From the IMG/VR virus record IMGVR_UViG_3300037119_005874, positions 1-38,524 of that record: 38,524 nucleotides of DNA; one strand, given 5' to 3'. This stretch comes from a virus. Made by a program: the position numbers and the translations under genes. The notes under the pieces were generated by a model. That model searched no databases. It saw only the letters and a list, made by a program, of their open reading frames with translations, and was not told the origin of the DNA. Of the stretch, positions 22,151-29,720 are shown one piece after another (the stretch's first letter is position 1; every line of letters begins with the position of its first letter).

Positions 22151-24918
22151 TTGAGCTCCGCCCAGTTGTTGCCGATGTTGGCCGTAGCCCGGATGGCCAC
22201 GCCGTACTGCTGGGGATCGATCTGGCTGTTCATGATCTCCTCTACCTCTGCTGCGATGTCCTTGGCTTCACCGCGAGGTACAGACAGGATCAACTCGTCG
22301 TGCACCGCCAGACGCAGATAGTCTCCGAGACCGGCAGCCTTGCATCCGATCGCTGAATCCTTGAGAATCGTTGCAGCCCAACCCTGACCACACCAGTTGG
22401 GGAGCACCCTCTTGTCCTTGTGATCCCGCACCCGGAACCGGCGTCCGTTCGGTGTCCAGATCTCGTAGATGCCATCCTTGGTCTTGTTGACCATGGACTG
22501 TCCAGCATCCTTGAATGAGGTGTACCGCTGCTTGAGCGCTCGAATGGTTGGCTGCACCTGTGCAAGGGGGAGGTTTGCCGTCTCTGCGATGGTGCCGTCT
22601 CCACCAGCGTAGATCGTCGCGTAGCAATTTCCGGTGAGCATATCAAGATCGCCCTGGTTCATCGTCCAGGAACCGAGATCAGTTCTGACGCACCAGACCT
22701 GGCCACGTCCGACTTCCTTCCAAGTCAGTTTCTGCGTCGTGACTCCGCCCAGCAAAGGAACTACGGAGTAGTTCGGCTTCTTCATCCACCCAACGCCATC
22801 AGGAACCCTCGTACGCACGCGAACAGCGTTGCCGGAGAGCAGCACCATGGCTCGGTAGAAATCTCGCGTCCAAGGGTCTGACTTGTAAAGTGTCTTCCTG
22901 CCATCGGCCAGATGGATCGATTCCAGAGCAGCAGATCTCTGGGAAGCAGAGAACCCTCCGGCCAGCACCGAGAACGAAGGACGAGTCCCGTCCGCAGTGA
23001 GGAGACCTACTTTGCGGCACAGGTCTCGGGCCCACTCAAATTCGAAGGTGTAGATCTTGTATGCGTCTCCACGAACGACCACACGACAAGGAACCTCCTT
23101 GATCAGGCGATCGATGCGCTCCGTGTGCTTCGACTGCCGGATCTCCATGTAGACGCCCTGACGCTGGCCGTCTTTCCCCTGTGCACGACTACCGTCCAGA
23201 GGAGAGACACGGATATCTCCGTCGGAGAGTGCCCACCCCAGTAGTGCAGCTTCGTCATCGGTGATGTTGAAACCGTCGCCATCATGTTCAGCGGCGAGCT
23301 TGATCCTCCGATGGCTACCAGCTGGACCAGAGAGTTCCTCCGTTGTCTGCCACTGGTGGAGCTCATTCTTCTGGCGATCACTGGTAGTAGCCCATCGATG
23401 GTCCGGCGTGCTGCGTACCTTCCATGTCTTGTTGCCCATCTCAACGATGGGAAGATCGTCGTAGTGAACGACCTCGCGGATCGTTGTCCACTCGGTACGC
23501 CCGGTCAGGTCGTTCAGACCGATTGTCCAGTCTCCGACCACTACCTCATCGTGAGCAAGCCAGCCCCGTTGCGTGAGGATCTTGGTGTCCAGAGGAACGC
23601 AAGTGTTCTTGATCGGGCCACGTCGTGGATCGGACTTCTGAAAGTCTGGCTCATTGAACAAATCTCGTGCCATGAGCACGAAGAAGTCGCCTCCGGTAGC
23701 ATCAGCTTCGTTCAGCATCTGCAACAGGCGCTCATCCTTATTCATGATCGCCCAGGTACGCATCTCTATCTGTCCAAAGTCAGCACCGATCAGGACGTGA
23801 TCCTCGTTGTCCGGCAGGAACGCACGCCGAGCGGTGTGATCGGATGCCGGGAGCTGCTGCAGTGGTGGAGAGGAGACGCTCATCCGGCTGGTCTTCGCGG
23901 CCATGGACCAGATGCTGGGGTGGATGACCTGCGTGCTCAGCTCCCCACCGATCTGCTGGAAGATCTTCATGAGGTAGTCGTTGCGCATCTTCTGCGTCTT
24001 CATGTACTTCAAGCGCAACTGCGCCAACGGATGGTCAATGTTCCGTAGTTGCTTCTTGTCCAGGGAGATGTCCCCGCCATCGGTGAGGCGGCCGAGATCG
24101 AGCACACCAGCTGCCTTCAGGATCTTCAGGCACTCCTGGCGACTGTTCGGGTTTCCCCATCCGGATGCGTCGGCCTGTGCCTTGAGCGCTTCCAGGGCAA
24201 CATCAAGTTCGGAGATCTTGTCTGCCAGGTAGACCCCATCCACCATCATCCCGGTGCGTGACATCTGGTTGGTGATCACAGATGTCGCGATCTCCATATC
24301 GTGGTGCTCAGCGAACTGCTGGCGCCACTCCAGCCACTTCTCCCAGAGCATCGCGGTAGCCACGACGTCAATCACGCCGTACATCGGGTAGGGCTTCCAC
24401 CCCATCGGGATGTCGGTCCAGGTCCAGTTGGCGTTCTTCATACCGGTCTTGAGGATGTCCTCCCCGACCCCGGCCCACGGTCCCAGATGCTTGACCGCTA
24501 GCGGCTTGAGACGGCGACTCTCACCGGCGAACCCGCCCAGGCCAGCCCAGATCTGGGTGTCCTCCTGGCAGGTGGGATCGATGATGATGCCATCCATCCG
24601 CAGCGCTTGAGCGTCATAGCCGAAACCGTTGTGCCACACGTGCTTTGTCCGGGACTTGGAGATCCAGTCGAACGCTCCCTTGACCAGGCCCTTCCACTCC
24701 TGCATCGGGATAGCCCAGCCGCCCTGTGCGTCACCGAACTGCATCATGCGGGTGTGGAACCCCGGTCGGAAGATCTCCAGCTCATGCCCGCCGGGGGTGG
24801 AGCCGGTCTCGATGTCGCAGGCGACGTAACCCTTGGGACGGTGCGTGAGCCACTCCCAGAACGGCGCCATCTTGTCCGGGTGGTCGAGCACCCTGATGGA
24901 GAACTTAGGGACTTCCAT
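22147..24918 (-). CDS. Family A DNA polymerase with 3'-5' exonuclease domain, containing an intein
   Basis: The precursor is 923 residues; about 598 remain after removal of a 325-residue intein (440-764). The start is chosen at ATG 24918, with GAGGAAGG 5 nt upstream. An upstream in-frame ATG at 24969 would put the terminator hairpin inside the gene. The N-terminal DnaQ-like exonuclease shows ExoI (VACDIETG), ExoII (HNGFGYDAQAL) and ExoIII (YGVIDVVAT). Polymerase motifs are A (LIGADFGQIEMR), B/O-helix (RRGPIKNT joined to CYATIYAGG) and C (AVHDELI). It is the replicative or repair polymerase of the phage. It overlaps the dNMP kinase gene, which would supply its substrates. Confidence 0.9.
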   Translation of the reverse strand: MEVPKFSIRVLDHPDKMAPFWEWLTHRPKGYVACDIETGSTPGGHELEIFRPGFHTRMMQFGDAQGGWAIPMQEWKGLVKGAFDWISKSRTKHVWHNGFGYDAQALRMDGIIIDPTCQEDTQIWAGLGGFAGESRRLKPLAVKHLGPWAGVGEDILKTGMKNANWTWTDIPMGWKPYPMYGVIDVVATAMLWEKWLEWRQQFAEHHDMEIATSVITNQMSRTGMMVDGVYLADKISELDVALEALKAQADASGWGNPNSRQECLKILKAAGVLDLGRLTDGGDISLDKKQLRNIDHPLAQLRLKYMKTQKMRNDYLMKIFQQIGGELSTQVIHPSIWSMAAKTSRMSVSSPPLQQLPASDHTARRAFLPDNEDHVLIGADFGQIEMRTWAIMNKDERLLQMLNEADATGGDFFVLMARDLFNEPDFQKSDPRRGPIKNTCVPLDTKILTQRGWLAHDEVVVGDWTIGLNDLTGRTEWTTIREVVHYDDLPIVEMGNKTWKVRSTPDHRWATTSDRQKNELHQWQTTEELSGPAGSHRRIKLAAEHDGDGFNITDDEAALLGWALSDGDIRVSPLDGSRAQGKDGQRQGVYMEIRQSKHTERIDRLIKEVPCRVVVRGDAYKIYTFEFEWARDLCRKVGLLTADGTRPSFSVLAGGFSASQRSAALESIHLADGRKTLYKSDPWTRDFYRAMVLLSGNAVRVRTRVPDGVGWMKKPNYSVVPLLGGVTTQKLTWKEVGRGQVWCVRTDLGSWTMNQGDLDMLTGNCYATIYAGGDGTIAETANLPLAQVQPTIRALKQRYTSFKDAGQSMVNKTKDGIYEIWTPNGRRFRVRDHKDKRVLPNWCGQGWAATILKDSAIGCKAAGLGDYLRLAVHDELILSVPRGEAKDIAAEVEEIMNSQIDPQQYGVAIRATANIGNNWAELK
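22627..23601 (-). other. Intein with LAGLIDADG homing endonuclease in the polymerase O-helix
   Basis: A 325-residue in-frame insertion. It starts with Cys in block A (CVPLDTKILT), followed by block B S-T-P-D-H (intein position ~64-68). Two LAGLIDADG-like dodecapeptides follow (LLGWALSDGD at ~120-129; ALESIHLADG at ~225-234), then a block F-like segment (QVWCVRTDLGSWTM). It ends MLTGN before the +1 Cys of the extein. The penultimate residue is Gly rather than the usual His. The insertion lies inside motif B, right after the catalytic Lys of RRGPIK, so unspliced polymerase should be inactive. Confidence 0.88.
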
Positions 24919-24939
24919 GTTGCCTTCCTCAGAGACGAA

Positions 24940-24967
24940 GCGGCCCGGTCCAAAAGGACCGGGCCGC
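24940..24967 (-). terminator. Strong intra-operon hairpin before the polymerase gene
   Basis: A perfect 12-bp stem, GCGGCCCGGTCC/GGACCGGGCCGC (24940-24951 with 24956-24967), closes a 4-nt loop. It lies 8 nt after the stop of the DUF669-like gene and 21 nt before the polymerase ATG. In the leftward direction it is followed by TTCGTCTC. It can partly end transcription and lower polymerase expression relative to the ssDNA-binding and Sak4-like genes. Confidence 0.65.
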
Positions 24968-24975
24968 AAGGGAAA

Positions 24976-25602
24976 TCAGTTATCGGTTCCCCAGGGATCG
25001 TCCGTGGTGCCCTCGGTGGGTGCAGCCGCCGGAACGGTGACCGGTTCCTTCGCTGCAGCCGGAGGTGGGGTCTCCTCGTCATCCTCCAGCGGCGGCAGGG
25101 AGTTAGCAGCCGGAGGCTGCGCAACTCCGGTCAGGGTCTTGGCCCCGGCCCCGGCCCCGGCGATGTTCGGGTTGGACCCGATGATCGACTTGAGCTGGGT
25201 CTTGGCCCGTTCCACCTCCTGGTAGGTCTCATGCTTGATCGCCGCGACCAACTGCACGTTCTGCGCCAGTTCCGCCATGCGAGCGATCTTGGTGTTGCCG
25301 GTGGCACGCACCCACTCGCTGGTCATCCCCAGCGCCTTCATCTGACGCCAGAAGAACTCGATGCCGGATTGCTTCTGCGAGGAGTAGTAGATGTTGTGGA
25401 TCATCCGTTTGCCCCGGTAGGGCCCGTCGATGATCTCCAGGTGCAGGACGATCGCGGGATTGCCGTTGGAGGACGTGGTGGTGGATGTGGCCACAACCTG
25501 CCAGTTGTAGTCCGCCTCCGGAAGCAGCTTGCTGCCGGTGGCGATGTCATCCATCCCGGCGAGCTCTGCCTCGAAATCGAAATCGCTCTCTTCACCGCTC
25601 AT
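24976..25602 (-). CDS. DUF669-family ssDNA-binding-like protein
   Basis: A 208-residue protein. Residues ~22-125 match the DUF669 pattern: 'LLPEADYNWQVV' (usually 'vpeGtYe.vv'), 'GNPAIVLHLEIIDGPYRGKR', then 'NIYYSS...GIEFFWRQMKALGM'. The last ~80 residues are a disordered Pro/Ala/Glu linker ending in an acidic tail, DDPWGTDN, like the C-terminal tip of SSB proteins that recruits partners. It probably coats ssDNA during phage replication or recombination. The start overlaps the Sak4-like gene stop (ATGA), consistent with a recombinase/SSB pair. SSB activity is inferred. Confidence 0.72.
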   Translation of the reverse strand: MSGEESDFDFEAELAGMDDIATGSKLLPEADYNWQVVATSTTTSSNGNPAIVLHLEIIDGPYRGKRMIHNIYYSSQKQSGIEFFWRQMKALGMTSEWVRATGNTKIARMAELAQNVQLVAAIKHETYQEVERAKTQLKSIIGSNPNIAGAGAGAKTLTGVAQPPAANSLPPLEDDEETPPPAAAKEPVTVPAAAPTEGTTDDPWGTDN

Positions 25603-26471
25603 GCGGATACTCCTTCATCTGTGTTGGCTGCGTCCGGGATCAGCTGGATCGCCGGACGTACTTCGGGCTTGGACATGGTGCCCAAACTCATCGAGAAGGC
25701 TGCCTGGACAATCCTTCTCACGGTGGTGTTGGCCTTGCTGATCGCTTCCAGACTGTCGCCGGTGATGACGTCGAGCCGGAGCGGGTTAGGGACGCGACCG
25801 GAGATCCGGCTGCCCGCCGTGAACTTCACCGGCGCGGTGCCGGATGGTTCGGTGTAGAGGTCACGCACGGTGACCCAGTTGCCCTGTTCCACGACATCGG
25901 ACTTGATCAAGAACGAGTTGACGTCGAACAGGTAGGGCAGCACAGACTTCATCTGCCCCTGCAGGTACGGCTCCCAGACCTTGGTGTCCTCGTTCCGCTT
26001 GGACATCGAGGTGACAACCACCGAGGACAGGGGGTGTCGGGGGTGCTTGGTCAGGTCCCGGACCTTGTTACAGAACGCACGCATGAGCCGCAGCGCCGTC
26101 CCCCAGTCCTGGAGCTTGACCTGGTTCAGCCCGGCGATGGAATCGATGCACTTGTTCTGCAGTTCCGAGATCGAGTCCACGGAAAGGCTTTTGAACGGGT
26201 GCGGCCGGGAGTGAAGGGCTTCGATCGCGTTGACCGCGTCCTTCCAGTCGTTGACCTGGACCACGGCTGTGTCCCAGGTTCCATCGGGTTCCGGAGGTGG
26301 CAGGCTTGGATCCCAGATGATCGACTTGATCGGCAGCAGGTGAGCCGCAGATTCGACGTCGAGCAGCACGCGGGGTGCAGCACCGCTGATCCCGAGCAAG
26401 GACTTACCGGCCTTGCTTTCCCCGTGGACGAGGATCGAGAGGGACTTGTTGAGGGTTCGTGGCTCTGCCAC
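25599..26471 (-). CDS. Sak4-like RecA-fold ATPase (ssDNA annealing/recombinase)
   Basis: About 290 residues from GTG 26471, chosen because AGAAGG lies 6 nt upstream. An alternative GTG at 26507 adds 12 residues and would be coupled to a 6-codon leader. Walker A is G17ESKAGKS24 (VHGESKAGKS). The Walker B-like strand is SLSVDSIS. Family segments 'GTALRLMRAFCNKVRDL', 'VVVTSMSKRNED' and 'PYLQGQMKSVLPYLFD' fit the AAA_24/Sak4 phage recombinase group. It probably loads on or anneals ssDNA with its partner, the DUF669/SSB-like protein encoded immediately downstream. Context with a Cas4-like nuclease upstream supports recombination. Confidence 0.8.
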   Translation of the reverse strand: MAEPRTLNKSLSILVHGESKAGKSLLGISGAAPRVLLDVESAAHLLPIKSIIWDPSLPPPEPDGTWDTAVVQVNDWKDAVNAIEALHSRPHPFKSLSVDSISELQNKCIDSIAGLNQVKLQDWGTALRLMRAFCNKVRDLTKHPRHPLSSVVVTSMSKRNEDTKVWEPYLQGQMKSVLPYLFDVNSFLIKSDVVEQGNWVTVRDLYTEPSGTAPVKFTAGSRISGRVPNPLRLDVITGDSLEAISKANTTVRRIVQAAFSMSLGTMSKPEVRPAIQLIPDAANTDEGVSA

Positions 26472-26503
26472 GGATGACCTTCTTTCACTGGCGGTAACTG
26501 GAA

Positions 26504-26524
26504 TCACGCACAGTGGCTGGCCAT
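26504..26524 (-). promoter_or_regulatory. Six-codon upstream ORF (leader peptide) before the Sak4-like gene
   Basis: GAAAGGAGG, a near-perfect Shine-Dalgarno, precedes ATG 26524, which opens only MASHCA and a stop. The stop (TGA 26506-26504) overlaps a GTG at 26507 in frame with the Sak4-like ORF (GTGA). This could couple or throttle translation of the operon. Confidence 0.35.
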
Positions 26525-26566
26525 AGGCTCCCTCCTTTCGCAGGGGAAGCAGAGCACAAGGCTCCG

Positions 26567-26587
26567 GGGTGAAGGGTGAAGGGTGAA
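26567..26587 (+). repeat. Three tandem GGGTGAA heptamers
   Basis: Exact 7-bp unit repeated three times (26567-26573, 26574-26580, 26581-26587), directly abutting the GTTGA of the palindromic promoter-like element. It would lie in the 5' leader of the leftward transcript. It could be a protein-binding site, an RNA element or a slippage product. Confidence 0.7.
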
Positions 26588-26621
26588 GTTGAGTGAATAC
26601 TCTATATTACTCTAATTCAAG
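26588..26621. promoter_or_regulatory. Palindromic double GTTGA-N10-TATA element upstream of the Sak4-like gene
   Basis: Plus strand: GTTGA (26588-26592), 10 bp, TATATT (26603-26608). Minus strand: CTTGA (26621-26617), 10 bp, TATAGA (26606-26601). The two share the TATA core, giving an imperfect palindrome. The minus-strand TGA is the stop of gene 26617-26802, as in the other elements. The leftward copy would give a start near 26594 and a ~120-nt leader. The rightward copy has no convincing gene. Confidence 0.4.
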
Positions 26622-26802
26622 GACGATGCAACTTCGCTCGCAGACTCGATTCCCACTCCATCTGCTCAGCGTGTCGGATGGCCTCTTGCCACGCACGCCA
26701 GGTCGCCATGATCTCTTGATCAGTCCCTACCCAAAGTAGCCACCGTGATCTATCGGTGTTGTCAAGAGCATCAAGTAAAACTCTCGTCATCAGATTGATC
26801 AT
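26617..26802 (-). CDS. Small helical hypothetical protein (61 aa)
   Basis: ATG at 26802 overlaps the stop of the Cas4-like gene (ATGA). The 61-residue product is predicted to be helical and Trp-rich (DRSRWLLWVGTDQEIMATWRAWQEAIRHAEQ) with a basic end (SSLRAKLHRP). Its stop codon sits inside the CTTGA of the palindromic promoter element. No family is recognised. The operon position suggests an accessory factor for the nuclease or recombinase. Confidence 0.6.
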   Translation of the reverse strand: MINLMTRVLLDALDNTDRSRWLLWVGTDQEIMATWRAWQEAIRHAEQMEWESSLRAKLHRP

Positions 26803-27764
26803 TGGAAGCCTAAGCCTTCCAACGTATTTGACGGATCGTCCTCATACCGCTGCAGTGGATTGCCGGTCACGTAGAGATCGAGCAACATGCGATCAGCTCC
26901 GGAGAAGTTCCCCTCCTGCATCTCGGTGCAGGGCAACTTGAAAGGACAGGTCTTGCACTGCCAGCTGGGATGGTACGGAGCCACCTTGAGGTGAGAGGCA
27001 CCCCGATCCAGCCGGTCGACCACCGACGCAATCTGGGAGATCTCAGCGGTGGCGTTCTCCAGCGCGGCGTTCAGCTTGGCCTCGGAGAACGGCACCATCA
27101 GCCGGTCGTAGTAGGGCGGCTTGCTTCTAGGTCCACGCAGCACCTTGCGGAGCTGAGTCAGGATGCCACCGGCTACCCACGTCTCCGGGGCGTCCCGGCG
27201 GGCCAGGATCGTGTAGAGCGGGAGCTGTGACTCCGACAGTCTGGCCTGGATCGAGTCCTCGGTCAGGGAGCTGGTCGTCTTGTAGTCCTCAGCAAACAGG
27301 GCCCCGTCGGAGTTGCGCTGGCTGAGTAGATCGAGTTTGCCGCGCAGCACGACGTCCACCTCCTGCCCATCACTGAGACGGATCGTGAGAGTGGTGGAGA
27401 GCTTCTTCTCGATCCCGATCACGGTCCAGTTGGCGAAAATGCCCTCAGACTCCAGAAAATCCTGGAAGCCCTCCAGCATCACCTGGCCCATGGCGGACTC
27501 CTTGTCCAAGCCATCTGACCAGCCGAGCTCCTCTGCGATCTCGAACTCACGCTCCATCAGCTTCTTCCAGATCGTCGTCGGCATGATTCGCCAACCACTC
27601 TCTCCGAACAGCTGAAGCGCGAGGTGCACACGGGAACCGAAGGGTAGGGCCCCGGTCCGGGGTTGTGTCAGGGGTTGTAGGCCGAGGTACTGGCCGAGGT
27701 ACCCCAGCCGGGGACACACCGACCAGGTCTTCAGGGAGGAGTAGGACACGGCTTTGAGCGGCAT
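26799..27764 (-). CDS. Cas4/RecB-like PD-(D/E)XK nuclease with Fe-S cluster motif
   Basis: The start is placed at ATG 27764 (MPLKAVSYSS...), giving 321 residues. The open frame continues to 28112 but there overlaps the divergent promoter and gene. Nuclease core: H47 in FGSRVHLAL, D145 in GKLDLL, D160-Y-K162 in AEDYKT, and the QxxxY motif Q180-LPL-Y184. One Cys near the N-terminus (C17) and three near the C-terminus (C270-x2-C273-x5-C279) match the four-Cys iron-sulfur cluster of AddB/Cas4-type exonucleases. It probably resects DNA ends to feed the Sak4-like recombinase. No clear ribosome binding site is seen before 27764. CRISPR involvement is not suggested by anything nearby. Confidence 0.82.
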   Translation of the reverse strand: MPLKAVSYSSLKTWSVCPRLGYLGQYLGLQPLTQPRTGALPFGSRVHLALQLFGESGWRIMPTTIWKKLMEREFEIAEELGWSDGLDKESAMGQVMLEGFQDFLESEGIFANWTVIGIEKKLSTTLTIRLSDGQEVDVVLRGKLDLLSQRNSDGALFAEDYKTTSSLTEDSIQARLSESQLPLYTILARRDAPETWVAGGILTQLRKVLRGPRSKPPYYDRLMVPFSEAKLNAALENATAEISQIASVVDRLDRGASHLKVAPYHPSWQCKTCPFKLPCTEMQEGNFSGADRMLLDLYVTGNPLQRYEDDPSNTLEGLGFQ

Positions 27765-27788
27765 GCCACGAGTGAAGCACGATCCGGT

Positions 27789-27812
27789 CTTGTTGACAAG
27801 TCGCTCTATATT
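27789..27812 (+). promoter_or_regulatory. GTTGA-N10-TATATT promoter-like element in the divergent region
   Basis: GTTGA (27792-27796), a 10-bp spacer and TATATT (27807-27812), then 15 nt to ATG 27828 with no ribosome binding site. The GTTGA lies in a small inverted repeat, CTTGT-TG-ACAAG (27789-27800), a possible operator. On the minus strand the same site reads AATATAGA and could serve the leftward nuclease gene. The 9-mer CTCTATATT is shared with the element at 26601. Confidence 0.55.
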
Positions 27813-27827
27813 CCGTACCTTTACGCC

Positions 27828-28100
27828 ATGCCATCCAAGGTCCAGACCTTCATCCGAGTTGTGCCGAGTCAACACAATCCAGGACACGCGGTCATCGAGA
27901 AGGCCTACCGGGAAGACGTCCCGGCCTTCAACACCATCGCAGTCCGCTGGGAAGACATACCGGACCTGATCACCAAACTCCGGCGCGCCCATACGCAACA
28001 TCACGCTGCTGTGGAGAAGGCACAGCTGGACGCTGATGGCACCGTTGCAGCGGTCCTCCTGCAAACCCACAACGCCGCCGCCCCCGGCGACCTGTTCTAA
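27828..28100 (+). CDS. Hypothetical protein, first gene of the short rightward operon
   Basis: A 90-residue protein with ATG ~10 nt after the predicted start point of the GTTGA/TATATT element and no Shine-Dalgarno. Pattern: a beta strand region (KVQTFIRVVPSQHNPGHAVIE), a short linker, then a long helix (DLITKLRRAHTQHHAAVEKAQLDADGTVAAVLLQ). It resembles small phage proteins of unknown role. It is followed 17 nt later by the VWA gene with its own RBS (ACGAAAGG). No function is assigned. Confidence 0.62.
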   Translation: MPSKVQTFIRVVPSQHNPGHAVIEKAYREDVPAFNTIAVRWEDIPDLITKLRRAHTQHHAAVEKAQLDADGTVAAVLLQTHNAAAPGDLF

Positions 28101-28117
28101 CGAAAGGCCCACCGAGC

Positions 28118-28906
28118 ATGCCGATCAACATGGAAAAACGGACCGAGATCGCCAAAGAGTCCCTGGTCTCCCTGCTCAAAACTGAGAGTGGCAAAGGCAA
28201 CGACCTGGGAGAACTCACCGCACAGATTCGTCTCGCGGAGGACTACTCCGGTTCGATGGCACGGTTCTACGCCAGTGGTGAGATGCAGGAGCTGACCGAA
28301 CGCGTCCTCGCACTCTCCCTGACTGGACTGGACGCAGATGGCGACATCCAGGTCTATCACTTCGACCATCAGGTGTACGAGCCCTACACCGTAGACATCA
28401 ACCACTATGTCGGAGCAGTCGATCGGTGGCGCTTCGAGGAAGTTACCGTTCAGGTGCCAGGACAGAAGAAGATGTTCGGCAAGGTCTCTGCTCCCACCAC
28501 ACGGGTCGAGAAGGTGGAACGGCAGATGGGAGGTACCGATTACGCTCCCTGCATCCGCAAGATTCGCCAAGATGCACGAGACTCTGGTGACCTGGCTCCA
28601 GGAAAACCGCCGGTCATCGTGGTGTTCCAGACCGACGGCGGAACCTCCAGCCCAGCGAACACCATTGCAGAGCTTCGAGACTCGTCCAAGGATCCGATCT
28701 TCTGGGTGTTTCTTGGGCTTGGCAACAACACCGGGTTCTTGGACGTGCTGGACAAGATCGACGGTGGAAGGGTGGACAACGTCAGCAAGATCAGTGTCAC
28801 CTCGATCAAAAGCGTCCCGGATGCTGACTTCTACGCGGAGTTGATCCGTGAACCCTTCTCCAAGTGGCTCCCGGCTGCGCGGGCGCTGGGCATCGTTACG
28901 GTTTGA
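28118..28906 (+). CDS. VWA-domain protein with intact MIDAS
   Basis: A 262-residue protein, nearly all one von Willebrand factor A domain of the type seen in tellurium-resistance (TerF-like) proteins. The metal-ion-dependent adhesion site is complete: D42-x-S44-x-S46 (DYSGS), T140 (GGT140DY) and D173 (FQTDGGTS). Strand FWVFLGLGN follows the last MIDAS residue. A leading ~38-residue segment is helical. VWA proteins bind partners through a divalent metal and often work with ATPases. None is encoded in this short operon, so the partner is unknown. The stop is 3 nt from the next ATG. Confidence 0.78.
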   Translation: MPINMEKRTEIAKESLVSLLKTESGKGNDLGELTAQIRLAEDYSGSMARFYASGEMQELTERVLALSLTGLDADGDIQVYHFDHQVYEPYTVDINHYVGAVDRWRFEEVTVQVPGQKKMFGKVSAPTTRVEKVERQMGGTDYAPCIRKIRQDARDSGDLAPGKPPVIVVFQTDGGTSSPANTIAELRDSSKDPIFWVFLGLGNNTGFLDVLDKIDGGRVDNVSKISVTSIKSVPDADFYAELIREPFSKWLPAARALGIVTV

Positions 28907-28909
28907 CCT

Positions 28910-29713
28910 ATGCCCTGCTCTCCGAAGATGAACCAGTGCAAGTCCTCCTGCCTGCACCGCAGGTTCGTCATGGACTACCGATCAGAGCGCCTGCGGCAAG
29001 AAACAGACCTGATCGAGAGCAACTACGGTTACGCCACAGAGATTGCGGACGATCTACGTATAAGGGCGGAAAACGGAACACCGTTGATCGACTTCCGCAC
29101 CTGGCTCAAGGGCCACCGCAACCTACCCCCGGAGGAACCAGTGACTGCTCCCGTTGTAGAGATGGAGTACGGCAACAAGCTCGCAGAGGAAACACTGCTG
29201 GCCGTCGCAATGCGGGAGCCATCCGTAGTATGGATGATCAACGACATCGGTCCGCAAGCGTTCCTTGCCTCTCCGCTGAACTCCCTGATCGCAGAAGCGA
29301 TCATCAACCTGGAGCGCGACGGGATCCGCGCACACTGGGGGAACGTGGAGACCTACCTGGAGAAGCACCACATCCCGCCGATTTACGAGAACGGCACAAA
29401 GTACGGCCTGCGTCACTGGCATGATCACGCAGGTCCAGCCATCTTTGCGCAGGGAGCGGCCGACGACGTCCGTCTCCACTACACCGCCTACCAGGCAGAA
29501 AGAGTCCTGACATGGGGTACGACAATGATGCGCAAACACATCATGGAGGGTCCGACATCACAAGGGATCAAGGACATCCACTCCCAGATCCAGCAACAGA
29601 TGGAGGACCTGGGAGTAACCCCACAGGCTCCGGAGCCGATTATGGGGCTGACCCCACGCTCACAGGCGTTGCTGAGACCGCGCCCGCTGGCTTCTACACG
29701 GAAAAGGACGTAG
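28910..29713 (+). CDS. DnaB N-terminal-domain-like protein without helicase domain
   Basis: A 267-residue protein. Residues ~85-200 resemble the DnaB helicase N-terminal domain: KLAEETLLAVAMREPSVVWM, 'PQAFLASPLNSLIAEAIINLERDG', 'VETYLEKHHIPPIY'. The RecA-type motor that normally follows is absent. The first 19 residues carry three Cys (C3, C10, C14). An internal ATG at codon 21 is an alternative start. The C-terminus is basic (PRSQALLRPRPLASTRKRT). It may interact with the primase or helicase of phage or host, for example as a loader or decoy. That role is inference. Confidence 0.65.
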   Translation: MPCSPKMNQCKSSCLHRRFVMDYRSERLRQETDLIESNYGYATEIADDLRIRAENGTPLIDFRTWLKGHRNLPPEEPVTAPVVEMEYGNKLAEETLLAVAMREPSVVWMINDIGPQAFLASPLNSLIAEAIINLERDGIRAHWGNVETYLEKHHIPPIYENGTKYGLRHWHDHAGPAIFAQGAADDVRLHYTAYQAERVLTWGTTMMRKHIMEGPTSQGIKDIHSQIQQQMEDLGVTPQAPEPIMGLTPRSQALLRPRPLASTRKRT

Positions 29714-29720
29714 ACGATCG

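Noticed and set aside
24607-25857. 416-residue plus-strand frame across the polymerase, DUF669 and Sak4 genes
   Set aside because: It crosses three well-supported minus-strand genes and the terminator hairpin. Its composition is typical of a shadow frame.
25485-26477. 330-residue plus-strand frame opposite the Sak4-like gene
   Set aside because: It is antisense to a P-loop ATPase with clear motifs and has no motif of its own.
26799-27764. CRISPR-associated function for the Cas4-like gene
   Set aside because: No repeat-spacer array or other cas gene is visible. Its neighbours are phage recombination genes.
27789-27800. Mycobacteriophage L5-type stoperator (TGTCAAG core)
   Set aside because: Only the six bases TGTCAA are shared with GGTGGMTGTCAAG. 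The element recurs as a -10-linked GTTGA unit rather than as scattered stoperators.
27765-28112. N-terminal extension of the Cas4-like nuclease to 28112
   Set aside because: It would run through the divergent promoter and antisense to gene 27828-28100. The added residues show no nuclease features.
28097-28957. 286-residue minus-strand frame opposite the VWA gene
   Set aside because: It is antisense to a gene with a complete MIDAS and has no recognisable motif. It is explained as the mirror of GC-rich codon use.
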